Of a stretch of 64,000 nt of DNA, positions 1 through 10,370 are shown piece by piece. Position numbers and translations under genes: made by a program. How positions within the stretch are numbered: the first letter of the stretch is position 1; the number at the start of each line of letters is the position of its first letter. Source of the DNA: Pollenia angustigena (lineage: Eukaryota; Arthropoda; Insecta; Diptera; Polleniidae); contig OV884059.1 in the NCBI GenBank assembly GCA_930367215.1, positions 154,130,511 to 154,194,510 of the forward strand, in the 5' to 3' direction. Under the pieces are notes generated by a model. The model was not told the origin of the DNA and did no database searches. It was given only the letters and a program-made list of their open reading frames with translations.

Positions 1-280
1 CTTCTGAAATATTCAGTACACATTCGCTACTCCCTTCTTTGAGAAGGGAGAAAGGAAGGTGTTCAGTTTTATTTATTTTTTATTTTTAGTGGCCTTTCTT
101 ACTCCCTTCTTTGGGAAGGGATCGAAGTTGTTTTTAAAGGAAGTGTGGAAGGCCTTGCACCCAATGACAACCTGTGTAAAAAATAAATAAGTATGGAATG
201 CGGCGAGAAGGGCTTCTGACTGCTTGTGACTGCTAAATAAGGCCTTCTATTAGGCCTCTTTACTCCTAGTTACCGCTGGG
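1..280. mobile_element. Right part of CCC...GGG-ended element, family E (cut by window start)
   Basis: The stretch is rich in AAGGCCTT-like words and ends in CCGCTGGG. From about 130 onward it matches the right end of the complete element at 24986-25951, including the AATGACAAC and TATGGAATG words in the same order. No coding potential is seen. The left end lies outside the window. Confidence 0.6.
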
Positions 281-288
281 TTACATAC

Positions 289-544
289 ATATCGACCCCT
301 TTGCGCGAAATTATCGTATGTTACAAAAACCAAATTTTACAGGAGAGCCATTTTTATACTTTTCTCTGCTATCACTTGCAATATAAATATGAAAATATAC
401 ATCCAATTTTTGGAGCAAAGAAGTGGAATTCGTTTACAATATTTTTTCAGGCGACGTCTCTTTGAATGTAGACCAAGATTGCATCAAAAACTCAATTTCA
501 AAAAAATTGGCATATACGATAATTTCGCGCAAATGGGTCGATAT
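289..544. mobile_element. MITE, family T copy 1
   Basis: The ends are inverted repeats: ATATCGACCCCTTTGCGCG at the left and its complement at the right. A second copy, closely similar along its whole length, lies at 58501-58756. Apparent open frames inside are by-products of the repeat. The superfamily is not recognised; no clear TSD was found. Confidence 0.75.
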
Positions 545-659
545 CTTTAAAAAAATGAAACTCTAGAGATAATTATCTTAAGTTTATGGTAATAATTTGA
601 GATTTAAAAGCAATTTTAAATAGTTCACCTAAAAATGCAATAACCGATATATTTTGAGG

Positions 660-1122
660 CCCGTGGGGCTCCCTGGAACCAAAAAACTGCCCCGCCCACT
701 TAGTGATATGTGTGGGTACTCAAATTAAAGGTAATTTGCTCACGATTGCAAATATGTATTTTGGTTTTTTATTCGCATATTATTTTTCTCTTTAGGTTAA
801 TTTAAGTATATTTTAGGTGCAGAAAAGCTTTAGTTAGCGAAGCCGGTGTGTTATACCATAGAGGCGAAAATCCTTGCGCCCGGCCGAAGGCCGGCTATGC
901 TGAGAATCTTTAGTTAGCGAGTATTTGTTATACCATGGAGGAGAAAATCCTTGCGCCCGGGCGAAGGCCGGCTACGCAGAGAAGAACTCTTAAGCACATC
1001 GGAAATAGGCTATTAGTTACAAATAAATTAAAAATAATCGAGCATAAAACATTAAAAAATACAAAATAAAACAAAATATTTACAATCGTGAGCAAATTAC
1101 CTTTAATTTGAGTACCTACTAG
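660..1122. repeat. Inverted-repeat element, family L copy 1
   Basis: The left arm carries CCCGCCCACTTAGTG, GGGTACTCAAATTAAAGG and CTCACGATTGCAAATAT. The right arm carries the complement of the last two at 1085-1120. Between them lie two tandem units built on CTTTAGTTAGCGA and CCTTGCGCCCGG with local GC well above the surroundings. A longer relative lies at 12417-13452. No transposase is visible. Confidence 0.6.
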
Positions 1123-1658
1123 GGTATTCATTCGGTTAACCGTCAATCGGTTTATTTCAAATTGGCTTTTTTCGATTAACGATTAAACCGGTTAATTTCA
1201 GTCGATTAACCGATGGAACAAAATTTTCAATATTCTATACAAGGCGAATTTATTACAGGTGGTCTTAAAAGCCCTGCTGATATTAGCTAAAATCACTGTT
1301 AGATGTGAAAATTTTGTTTATTCTCTTTTATTATCTTTGTTTCTGTTTTGTTTTATTTCTGTTTTTGACATTGTACAATGATTTTACCAAGGCGAATTGA
1401 CTAGAAGGTGAGGTCAACTCTACAACTACAATGCTTCTGTGGTCGGGTTGTCAAAAATATTGCTAGTAAAAAAAACAGGTTTGTTTACTTGAGGGTTACA
1501 CGATCAAGTTTTGCCTATCAAGTTTTAATACACTCACACTTTTTTACCAATACACTCATACTTTTAAAATACGAACTTGCCTTTAAAATTCTCTTGCCAG
1601 TGAGTGTTTCAATTTACGTTCAAGAAAACAGCTGATTTCAAGGTTAGTGACCAAATTT

Positions 1659-4019
1659 ACGTGGGCCAAGATAGCGTCGAGAATTTAAAAACCGGGAAAA
1701 CAAAATACCCAAATTATGGTGTTTTTCAGAATAAGAACAAAAAGTTAGCGTCGAATTTAGGAATTTATGGGGATTTCTAAAGTAAAAAAAAGTTAGCGTC
1801 GAATTTAGGAATTTAAAAAGGGGAAGTAAAAATAACTAAAATTTTGAATAAAAATACAAAAAATAGTTTACACAAATTAAAAAATACACATTTCGGAACA
1901 AAATAAGCGATGCGTGCAAAAAATCGTTCGCTTAGTTCCCGAGATATTTGCGTGCATCCAAAATGGTCAGTAAAAAGCGTTGCTGATTTATCCCATGGAA
2001 CACAGGCTTTTGCACGCTATAAACTGTATATATTCTGAAAGTAAATCGTTTTCCGCACAAAATGAGTGATGCGTGCAAAAAATCGTTCGGTTAGTTCCCG
2101 AGATATGTGGGTGCATCCAAAATGGTCAGTAAAAAGCGTTGCTGATTTATCCCATGGAACACAGGCTTTTGCACGCTATAAACTGTATAAATTCTGAAAG
2201 TAAATCATTTTCCGCACAAAATAAGCGATGCGTGCAAAAAATCGTTCGGTTAGTTCCCGAGATATGTGGGTGCATCCAAAATGGTCAGTAAAAAGCGTTG
2301 CTGATTTATCCCATGGAACACAGGCTTTTGCACGCCATAAACTGTATATATTCTGAAAGTAAATCGTTTTCCGCAAAAAATGAGCGATGCGTGCAAAAAA
2401 TCGTTCGGTTAGTTGCAGAGATATTAGGGTGCATCCAAAATGGTCAGTAAAAAGTGTTGCTGATTTATCCCATGGAACACAGGCTTTTGCACGCTATAAA
2501 CTGTATATATTCTGAAAGTAAATCGTTTTCCGCACAAAATGAGCGATGCGTGCAAAAAATCGTTCGGTTAGTTCCCGAGATATTTGGGTGCATCCAAAAT
2601 GGTCAGTAAAAAGCGTTGCTGATTTATCCCATGGAACACAGGCTTTTGCACGCTATAAACTGTATATATTCTGAAAGTAAATCATTTTCCGCACAAAATA
2701 AGCGATGCGTGCAAAAAATCGTTCGGTTAGTTCCAGAGATATTTGGGTGCATCCAAAATGGTCAGTAAAAAGCGTTGCTGATTTATCCCATGGAACACAG
2801 GCTTTTGCACGTTATAAACTGTATATATTCTGAAAGTAAATCATTTTCCGCACAAAATAAGCGATGCGTGCAAAAAATCGTTCGTTTAGTTCCAGAGATA
2901 TTTGGGTGCATCCAAAATGGTCAGTAAAAAGCGTTGCTGATTTATCCCATGGAACACAGGCTTTTGCACGCTATAAACTGTATATATTCTGAAAGTAAAT
3001 CATTTTCCGCACAAAATAAGCGATGCGTGCAAAAAATCGTTCGTTTAGTTCCAGAGATATTTGGGTGCATCCAAAATGGTCAGTAAAAAGCGTTGCTGAT
3101 TTATCCCATGGAACACAGGCTTTTGCACGCTATAAACTGTATATATTCTGAAAGTAAATAGTTTTCCGCACAAAATGAGCGATGCGTGCAAAAAATCGTT
3201 CGGTTAGTTCCCGAGATATTTGGGTGCATCCAAAATGGTCAGTAAAAAGCGTTGCTGATTTATCCCATGGAACACAGGCTTTTGCACGCTATAAACTGTA
3301 TATATTCTGAAAGTAAATCATTTTCCGCACAAAATAAGCGATGCGTGCAAAAAATCGTTCGGTTAGTTCCCGAGATATGTGGGTGCATCCAAAATGGTCA
3401 GTAAAAAGCGTTGATTTTTTGCACGCATCGCTCATTTTGTGCGGAAAAAGATTTACTTTCAGAATATATACAGTTTATAGCGTGCAAAAGCCTGTGTTCC
3501 ATGGGATAAATCAGCAACGCTTTTTACTGACCATTTTGGATGCACCCAAATATCTCTGGAACTAACCAAACGATTTTTTGCACGCATCGCTCATTTTGTG
3601 CGGAAAACGATTTACTTTCAAAATATATACAGTTTATAGCGTGCAAAAGCCTGTGTTCCATGGGATAAATCAGCAACGCTTTTTACTGACCATTTTGGAT
3701 GCACGCGAATATCTCGGGAACTAAGCGAACGATTTTTTGCACGCATCGCTTATTTTGTTCCTAAATGTGTATTTTTTAATTTGTGTAAACTATTTTTTGT
3801 ATTTTTATTAAAAATATTAGTTATTTTTACTTCCCCTTTTTAAATTCCTAAATTCGACGCTAACTTTTTTTTTTACTTTGGAAATCCCCATAAATTCCTA
3901 AATTCGACGCTAACTTTTTGTTCTTATTCTGAAAAACACCATAATTTGGGTATTTTGTTTTCCCGGTTTTTAAATTCCCAAATTCGACGCTATTTCGTCG
4001 ACGCTATCTTGGCCCACGT
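1659..4019. mobile_element. Foldback-like element with internal 159-bp satellite
   Basis: The ends are ACGTGGGCCAAGATAGCG and its inverted complement. They are flanked by 9-bp sequences at 1650-1658 and 4020-4028 that differ at one base (ACCAAATTT and AGCAAATTT). The outer 250 bp of each arm are inverted copies (TTAGCGTCGAATTTAGG words). The inner part is a 159-bp tandem repeat, about ten units in one direction and two in the other. A 9-bp TSD with tandem-repeat arms is typical of Drosophila Foldback elements and also of some Mutator-like elements. There is no transposase frame. Confidence 0.85.
1907..3760. repeat. 159-bp tandem satellite, ten units forward and two inverted
   Basis: The word GCGATGCGTGCAAAA (or GTGATGCG in one unit) recurs at 1907, 2066, 2225, 2384, 2543, 2702, 2861, 3020, 3179 and 3338, exactly 159 bp apart. 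Near 3414 the orientation flips. The complement GCACGCATCGC then recurs at 3421, 3580 and 3739, again 159 bp apart. Units differ by only a few substitutions, so the array is young or homogenised. Open frames across it are artefacts of the repeat. Confidence 0.95.
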
Positions 4020-4537
4020 AGCAAATTTTTCGTTTATCTTCATAAATTGTAAATTGTTCAAAAATTTAATGCAGCCTACGTCACAGCTTTCAATTTATGT
4101 AAATTTTGACAAGCAGTAAAGACTATCAAGAACAACTTGACCGTGTGGCCGCAGGGTTACATAAAAAACAAGTTTGTATACTTTGACAAGTCGACCACCG
4201 AAAAAAAACACCATATGTTGACTTGACCCCACCTTCTATTCAATTCGCCTTGGATTTTACAAAAACAAATTGCTTGTGGTTTTTGTAGGAGTTGTTTCAT
4301 CTCATATACAAAATGTATGTATGTATGTATGTGTAAAGAAAATATTTTTTCAAGCAAACAAAGAAGGTGTTCAGTGATCTTCAGTTTAACACATTTTCCA
4401 CCGACCGGTGACTCAAATTACAATGTTTGTTATCTTCATCATCGATCAACAGGAATGTTTGAAATGTTTGATTGCCAACACCTTTTTTGTTTCAAGTACT
4501 TTTATTATGTACATATGTGTTTAGTTATTTGTTTCTT

Positions 4538-5127
4538 CCCAGCCAGCAAAATAATCCGACGTCATTCAGATATCTGAAAGAAACGTTGGCAAAAAATTCG
4601 GAATTCTGTCAGATTTCTGACTCAAAAACGTATGAAGTGGTTGACACGAATTCTGACAGACATGTCGTGGGAAATTTTGGTATTTTGTCGGCATTTCTGA
4701 TAGATATCTAATGAAAAAGGCATGGGAAGTTCTAATGTGTTAGCCGAGATTTTTTTGCTTTCGAACTGATAGCTGAAAGAAATAATTTTATTGCAAAATA
4801 AATACATAATTATAAATTTTACACGTACGTACCTTTTTTATGCTTTTTATCTTGAACAAATTAAATAATATTATACTTATTTCCAACTGAATGACAATTG
4901 TCACTATTTTAAAAAAATAATAAGTTTCTTTAGACAAATCTGAATGAATTCCGTCGGAATTCTATTGGACATATCTGCTCATAAATTCCCCCTATATATC
5001 CATGCGAAATCGGCCAGACAGTATATTCAATGTGTGACAGAAATCTGAACGAAATCTCTAAGAATGAAGTCAGACATTTGAACGAAATGTCTGATTCCGA
5101 CAATGTCGAAGTATTTTGCTGGCTGGG
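4538..5127. mobile_element. TIR element CCCAGCC...GGCTGGG with 2-bp TSD
   Basis: The left end is CCCAGCCAGCAAAATA and the right end TATTTTGCTGGCTGGG, with TT on both sides (4536-4537 and 5128-5129). Length is 590 bp. Short subterminal words such as TCAGATTTCTG and TCTGA recur in both halves. There is no coding content. It shares end structure and TSD size with the elements at 7847, 24986 and 26053. Confidence 0.8.
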
Positions 5128-5372
5128 TTCTCATATCTACTCATATCAGTCTTTTAACAGAATTAACCGAAAAATTTTGATAAACTAATGGCATAATGGA
5201 GTACTTTATATGTTTAGAGAAATTCTAGGAAATGAGTCAAGTTTTGTCAAAACTAATGAAAAGAATCGTTAAAACAACTAATAAAATTATCCCAGTTTAT
5301 TTTTTTATAAATACATATTTGGGGGATTCACAAGGTAGTCATAAACTCTTATGTAGATATGACTGTTGTGGG

Positions 5373-6248
5373 CAGAGTTGCCAATTTAGCGCCTTTGGCC
5401 CTAGATTCAGCGCTTTTTAATTGTCGAAAATGCGCATATTTCTTCCTTAGCGCTTTTTTTTTAAAGAGCGCTAAATTAGCGCTTTTTTAGATACCCAACA
5501 TTTTTGTACTTTTATTTGCATACATGAAAATCAAGACACATTAAAACAAAATTTGTTTCCGTTTTTAAATTCTTTTGATGTATAGTACTCTGAAATGCAT
5601 ACTATACAAGGAAAGAAGTTTATTATTTTCTAAAGTAATCCATTTCGTTTCTTAAAACAAAAAAATTCAAAAATAATTTCCTGATTTTAACTTGTTTTGT
5701 TCCTATGTATTTAGTAAAACTTTCTGAAATAAACAAACATTTTCTCATGATCAAAAAATTCACGTTTTTGGTATATGATCAGAAATTTCGTAAAACAAGA
5801 TATACAAAAGTAGCTTAGTTTTATTAAAAATAAGAAAGATATTTCTGAAATCAAGCAGCATTTATTTAATATTAGTCTGATTTTTTTGATTTTTAAACAG
5901 AATCGAATTTCTTGCATCAAGAAACAAATTGACTTTAGCGTGCTGAATCCAAATAGTTTATTCAACCACGTCTAGTTAACATTTTATTTACTGATCTTCA
6001 TGATTTCATGTCTTATTTTATTCATAATATACCTGGAGTTCTGATAAATGAGGTTAGCGCTGTAAAATCTTTGTATTTGATATATTTCTATTTAAAACGA
6101 TTTTCTTTTTGACGGCCAGTGTAATAAATAAAACTCGGTTCTTAAACATTTCATTAAGTTTTTTGTTATTTAAATTTTAATTAGCGCTTTTTAGCGCTTT
6201 TTGATTGGGGGCACGGCGCTTTTGGATTAGAAATAGTTCACAACCCTG
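5373..6248. mobile_element. Non-autonomous hAT element, 8-bp TSD
   Basis: The ends CAGAGTTG and CAACCCTG follow the hAT consensus. A perfect GTTGTGGG duplication flanks the element (5365-5372 and 6249-6256). AGCGCTTTTT words are repeated at both subtermini, as transposase-binding repeats often are. The 876-bp interior is AT-rich without a convincing transposase. Confidence 0.9.
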
Positions 6249-6256
6249 GTTGTGGG

Positions 6257-6700
6257 CTACCGCTTATAATTTAGATTTATACTGTACAGTTATGACGAAT
6301 CAATGAAGACAGCATTAACATTTTTATTTTCTTTGAAACACAACAATATTTATTTTAAGCAATTGCAAAATAGTATTTGGAATATTATGAGGATATGACT
6401 TCATAGCACAACTTGTGTATAAATTTGAAAATGCATATGTATTACATATTTACGTTTTTTTGTTTGGTTGCTCGCTTTAGTTCAAGAATTGTTATGTTTG
6501 GTATGTTATTGTTTTTTTTTTACTAATAAATTCCAAATAATAAACAATTAATGCATTTGTATATATTGAAATCACTTAATTTAAAAAAAAAAACTTTTGT
6601 CCCTATTGCGGTTCTCCACTTGTGTAACAGTTTGGTTGTCTTTTATAAATTCACATTGCCATTCTCAACTCAACTGGCAGTTGGCTATTCAGTTGTGTAT
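6257..6700. other. AT-rich intergenic stretch, nothing recognised
   Basis: AT-rich sequence with homopolymer runs; no splice-framed coding segment, RNA gene or inverted repeat could be supported. Confidence 0.5.
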
Positions 6701-6708
6701 CTGTTTGA

Positions 6709-6776
6709 GCTGGTTCACACACGTCAAGTTGAACTCGTCAGGTCTTGAGTTTTTAGGAGAGAGGGGAAAAGATATG
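6709..6776. mobile_element. Fragment of PIF/Harbinger-like MITE
   Basis: This segment matches the inverted right end of the complete MITE at 14030-14293: the words GGTTCACACACGTCAAGTT, CTCGTCA, GTCTTGAG and TTTTTAGGAGAGAGGGG occur in the same order. It stops abruptly at about 6776, where AGCATTTACACATGCC-containing sequence follows. Confidence 0.6.
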
Positions 6777-7195
6777 GCATCCTCTTTCCTAGCATTTACA
6801 CATGCCACTGCCACTTCGAAAAACTCAATACACTCACACTTTTTTACTTATACACTCACCTTTTTCGCAATGGCAGCTCCAGTGGCAGCAAAAATTGCAT
6901 GCGAGTGGAAATTTGGCACTTGCATGCCACTAAATGTCAAAACGATAAGCAATGTTACCCTGTTTAAAATTTAATTCACATTTACTGGATTGTTGTTAAA
7001 TTGTTATTGAAGTTTTACCTTAATAAAGAATTATTATGATTAATTTTTTAAAAACGCGCATAAATAAAAGCAAGTTTGTTAATAATAGAGCATTAATATC
7101 GTTAAAATAATGCTAATATAAATAAAGGAAAAAAATAGTTTAGGACCACGACAAGAACTTCTTTTAAACACTTATAATCGAATTATAATATTCTT

Positions 7196-7462
7196 GGCAC
7201 AGGTTTGGATACACTACAAGACAAGTATAAAAATAAAAGAAACTCTCAAGCGACAGGGGGAGGGCTATCACAAGAAGTTCCATTAAATAGCCTTGAGGAT
7301 ACGGTTTCGCAGCTCTTGTATTGCAAGTCCGGCCAAGTATTTGGTGTTGAAAATATTCCACCATCAAGTGACAATTTTACTGAGTCAGTTAAACCAATAA
7401 TACAGTCAGCAGATTGGCCAACAGCTATCACAACCAGAAGAAGAACTCATCAGGCACAATAA
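7196..7462 (+). pseudogene. Exon-like frame resembling the tail of a Myb/SANT-like DNA-binding domain
   Basis: An open frame begins with no ATG; it could be read from a splice acceptor-like GGCACAG just before 7203 and ends at a TAA that overlaps AATAAAG. The peptide has LDTLQDKYKNKRN, then TGGG, then PLNSLEDTVSQLL. That order (basic KYK-rich helix, TGGG linker, acidic L-E-LL segment) is reminiscent of the end of Myb/SANT-like domains found in insect regulatory proteins and PIF/Harbinger-associated proteins. The first helices are not visible upstream, and no neighbouring exon was found. It may be an isolated exon, a retained transposon fragment or chance. The family assignment is a resemblance, not a database result. 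Confidence 0.3.
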
Positions 7463-7846
7463 AGTTTCATTACATTTTAGAAGTTCTTACTTGGCACTGG
7501 AACCAAAATTGTACTTTTTCAACAGTTGATATTTATCTTCAAACCGAAGCGAAAGCAAGAGATTACTTTTTGAACATAAAACTGAAACTTTAAAGCAACG
7601 GCATAAAAATTCAAACTTTGGCTTTTCTGCTGTCAGTGTTATTTTAACACTTCTCTTCGTCTAATTTCCCCATTATTTACTTAATTTTTCTTTTTGTTAA
7701 TTTCCAAATATATAGTTATTTAAAATATAAAAAATATTTTGGGTTTCAGTACAATTAGTGTCAAAAAAGTACAATTTTTTACTGAATTAAGTACAATTTT
7801 GAAAATGACATTTATCATCCCTGCTCTGTATTAAATGTTTGAAATT

Positions 7847-8183
7847 CCCTGCAAATAAAATTGGACCAACTGATCCATTTTGATAAAATGGACTACTCCA
7901 TGGACTGGTCCGATGTTATGCAAGCATGGACCATGAGACGGCATGTCTTCGTTTTTTAACGACATGTTTTCGTTTTTAAACGATTTCAAAGCTAATCCTC
8001 TTGAGTATACCATGGAGTAGTTTTAAAACTACTCCTTAGTGGTCCAAAGGTGGGTTATATGGTCCTCTCCTAGGACATCGTAATGTTAAATAGACCAGGG
8101 TTTTTCCATACGTTTGGGTTACTTTTGGACTAGTCCTGGTCCCTTGTGGACTACTCTTTACACGCGTGTTTGGATTTGCAGGG
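7847..8183. mobile_element. TIR element CCCTGCAAAT...ATTTGCAGGG, family G copy 1
   Basis: The ends are CCCTGCAAATAA and ATTTGCAGGG, with TT on both sides. The interior has short palindromic units (CCATGGAGTAG, TTTTAAAACTACTCC, GGACTAGTCC). A 426-bp copy lies at 26053-26478 and a decayed one at 58763-58990. The flanking DNA (about 7740-8275) repeats AGTACAATT on both sides and may itself be an older element. Confidence 0.8.
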
Positions 8184-8189
8184 TTTTTA

Positions 8190-8780
8190 AATTGCACTAA
8201 ACATGTCATTGGAGTACTTCAGTACTTTTGCAATGCTAATAGTACTGAAAAAGTACAATTGTACTAACTTTATCATCCGTAGTATGATTGGTGTTACTGA
8301 CCAGTTGTAGGGCCTTTTGTTTATATGTATGAACCTATGAGAGAAAAAATGAAAAATCCAACCTATTCTGACAGCTGATTAGCAAAAAAGTAAACAATTA
8401 TTAAAATCACATCGCATTGTTATAATTTATTTTAAATTTGTTTATGTGTTCATATTTGCCTAAAGTTTATCATTTCATTACTCTGTGATTTAAAAATAAT
8501 TTATTTTATAAATTTTTCTGAAGGTCTACTATACATACAAATAACCAGGAGGTGGTGTGGAGCTGAATGCAGCTTTGCTACACTAGGAGTCAAAAGCTCT
8601 AAAATAAATATTTTAATGTTCCTCTTACACCTCTCTCTCTCAATAACACTCCAGTTTTATAAAGATAATTGTCGTTTAAGTATAAATTTTAAATAAAATT
8701 TATTAAATAAAAACAAAACAACAACGGCTACATAACAATAACAAAAACAAGTTCTAGGAGTGTTTGTACTACTGTATGAT
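8190..8780. other. Intergenic stretch upstream of the sulfiredoxin gene
   Basis: AT-rich, with AGTACAATT words near 8230-8265 and a pyrimidine-rich CTCTCTCT run at 8632-8640. It presumably holds the sulfiredoxin promoter, but no core element could be assigned. Confidence 0.4.
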
Positions 8781-8871
8781 ATTGAAATAATTAAAAGCGG
8801 ACGTTGAATGGAATTTATTACAAATTTTGTTTTGCAAGTGAACAAACGCACTTTCGCTACTAAACAAGCAG

Positions 8872-9075
8872 GTAAATCAAATAAAAATAATATATAAGAG
8901 TATATATTTCTATAAACAGATTTATATACATACTTGTTTACCTATATATGCATATACATATTTATTTTTTCACGGGGTTGCCCAAGTCAACTAAATTACA
9001 CTTGCAAGCGTACTTGATTTTTTTATTAAGTTTATTTTGAGGCGCTCTTATTAATGTTGTTTTTTTTATCTGTAG
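8872..9075 (+). other. Putative 5' UTR intron of the sulfiredoxin gene
   Basis: A good donor, CAG|GTAAAT, stands at 8871/8872. A pyrimidine-rich acceptor, TTTTTTTATCTGTAG, ends at 9075, 35 bp before the ATG. Both are consensus fly splice sites and the interval has a normal intron size. Without transcript data it remains a prediction. Confidence 0.45.
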
Positions 9076-9110
9076 AACGACTTACTTCAACTTTTAAAAA
9101 TAAGAACAAA

Positions 9111-9530
9111 ATGACTACAACGAACTCTCACGTTGAACGCAGTGTACATTCGGCCAGTATTAATGAGGTTCACCATGTTCCAATGAGTGTTATTCATAGG
9201 CCAATACCCTCGGTATTGAATGAGGAGAAAGTTAAGTCGTTAATGGAAACTATTAAGGTGTGTTTGAAATAATTTTTTTTAGATATTACGTTTTTACTTT
9301 CAAATTAATCTTTTTAGAATGAAAAATCTTCAGATCAAGTACCACCAATAGATGTTCTATGGATTAAGGGTTCACAAGGTGGCAATTATTTTTATAGTTT
9401 TGGTGGCTGTCATCGATTTGAGGCCCATAAACGTTTGAAGTGTAATACTATTAAGGCGAAATTAGTCAATTCAACATTATCTGATTTATACACATATATG
9501 GGCTCTAGTACTCCAAAAAATTTGGTTTAA
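9111..9530 (+). CDS. Srx: Sulfiredoxin, two coding exons
   Basis: Sulfiredoxin is the ATP-dependent reductase that restores over-oxidised (sulfinic) 2-Cys peroxiredoxins. Exon 1 is 9111-9257 and exon 2 is 9318-9530; the 60-bp intron starts AAG|GTGTGT and ends TTTTTAG, in phase 0. The joined product is 119 residues, close to the family's usual length. The N-terminal half has [20 protein letters not shown] (residues about 21-40), the ParB-like fold entry of the family. The signature [13 protein letters not shown] begins at residue 77, with the catalytic Cys at 80 and the phosphate-binding His and Arg beside it. The C-terminus [16 protein letters not shown] is also typical. The ATG at 9111 is chosen because the in-frame ATG at 9054 lies before the predicted 5' UTR acceptor. 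No signal peptide is evident, so a cytosolic location is expected. The next gene, Arp8, converges from the other strand. Confidence 0.93.
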
Positions 9531-10370
9531 CTTGTTCATATCGCACTTGATCATAAAGAGTGTATTAACTTAAAATTTAAACCCTTTCAGTAGAAGCAAA
9601 ATAATTTTTAATTTAATATTAAAGGTATAAGAAACAGAATTTTTAAACCAACCTTATCATTACCAAAATGTAGGCAAAATAGCACGTTATTTTTAAAACG
9701 GGCAGATATGAATATAACGTGTGTTTATTCCAAAAAATGTAAACAAATAAAAATTTCGAGTTAATACCCTCTTTATGATCAAATGCGTATGTAGTTATAA
9801 ACAGGACCTAAACTGCAGAAGCACACATTGGTATAACATTTAAATTAAAGTTTACATTTGCATCTAAAATTTTAGGAGTCATTTAGAAACTAAGCAATAT
9901 TTATTTTTTAATAATATATGGAGTAAAAAAATATATATGTTTATACCTATTAATGTTTTTCATGATGTAAGAAAATACAGGTAATACACTATTTTATTCA
10001 GATTTATAGTTTAATTTTAAATTGAATTTATCTATTATCTACGATGATGACTGATTTGATTTACCTTATTTGTGTAAAATGTAACAAAGAAAATATTTAG
10101 AAACATTGGCTATTAATAACTTGTGGTTTTGTATGCTGTAATTGTTTATATCTGTCGGAGATTACTTAGCTAAGAGTCAGTTCTCAAAAAAAAATAAAGT
10201 AGGATTAAGTAGATCTTGATGCATACTCAAAACTTGTAGATAATACTTAAGCCTTAGACTTTGTATGACTTACCTAAATCATTGCAAACATATTGCTTGT
10301 CTGAAATACTTCCTAAACTACTAATAGGTTAAAAAATTATTTTATATTTTTAATATATAGAACTTTCAAA
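9531..10370. other. Convergent 3' flanks of sulfiredoxin and Arp8
   Basis: These 840 bp hold the 3' UTRs of both genes. An AATAAA on the plus strand near 9744 could serve sulfiredoxin. TTTATT words near 9900-9905 and 9991-9995 would read as poly(A) signals for Arp8 on the minus strand. No other feature was seen. Confidence 0.5.

Larger units (their letters stand above)
1388..4252. mobile_element. TIR element, family C, inserted in family B, 8-bp TSD
   Basis: The termini are CAAGGCGAATTGACTAGAAG and, inverted, CAAGGCGAATTGAATAGAAG. The repeat runs for about 30 bp with few mismatches. The element is flanked by perfect GATTTTAC duplications at 1380-1387 and 4253-4260. Only about 504 bp belong to it; the rest is the nested element at 1659-4019. 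CA...TG ends with 8-bp TSDs suggest the P or hAT superfamily; which one is undecided. It shares the CAAGGCGAATT terminus with family B, so host and guest are relatives. Confidence 0.85.
1240..4296. mobile_element. TIR element, family B copy 1, split by insertion and right-truncated
   Basis: Positions 1240-1387 match the left two thirds of the intact 225-bp element at 24300-24524, starting with CAAGGCGAATT. The match resumes at 4253 with GATTTTACAAAAACAAATTG and fades near 4296, so the right TIR is missing here. Another element (1388-4252) sits in the break and duplicated the 8-bp target GATTTTAC. Confidence 0.8.

Noticed and set aside
928..1146. Open frame in family L copy 1
   Set aside because: Hydrophobic, low-complexity translation of a repeat arm; no start context or domain.
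2176..3565. Open frames across the 159-bp repeats
   Set aside because: They repeat the same peptide with each unit and read through inverted copies; there is no family resemblance.
1907..3760. Regularly spaced repeat array considered as CRISPR-like
   Set aside because: The whole 159-bp unit is repeated with no unique spacers, and the setting is a eukaryotic transposon; it is a satellite array.
4317..4577. Short plus-strand frames near 4.3-4.7 kb
   Set aside because: They straddle the left end of the TIR element at 4538 and use AT-rich chance codons.
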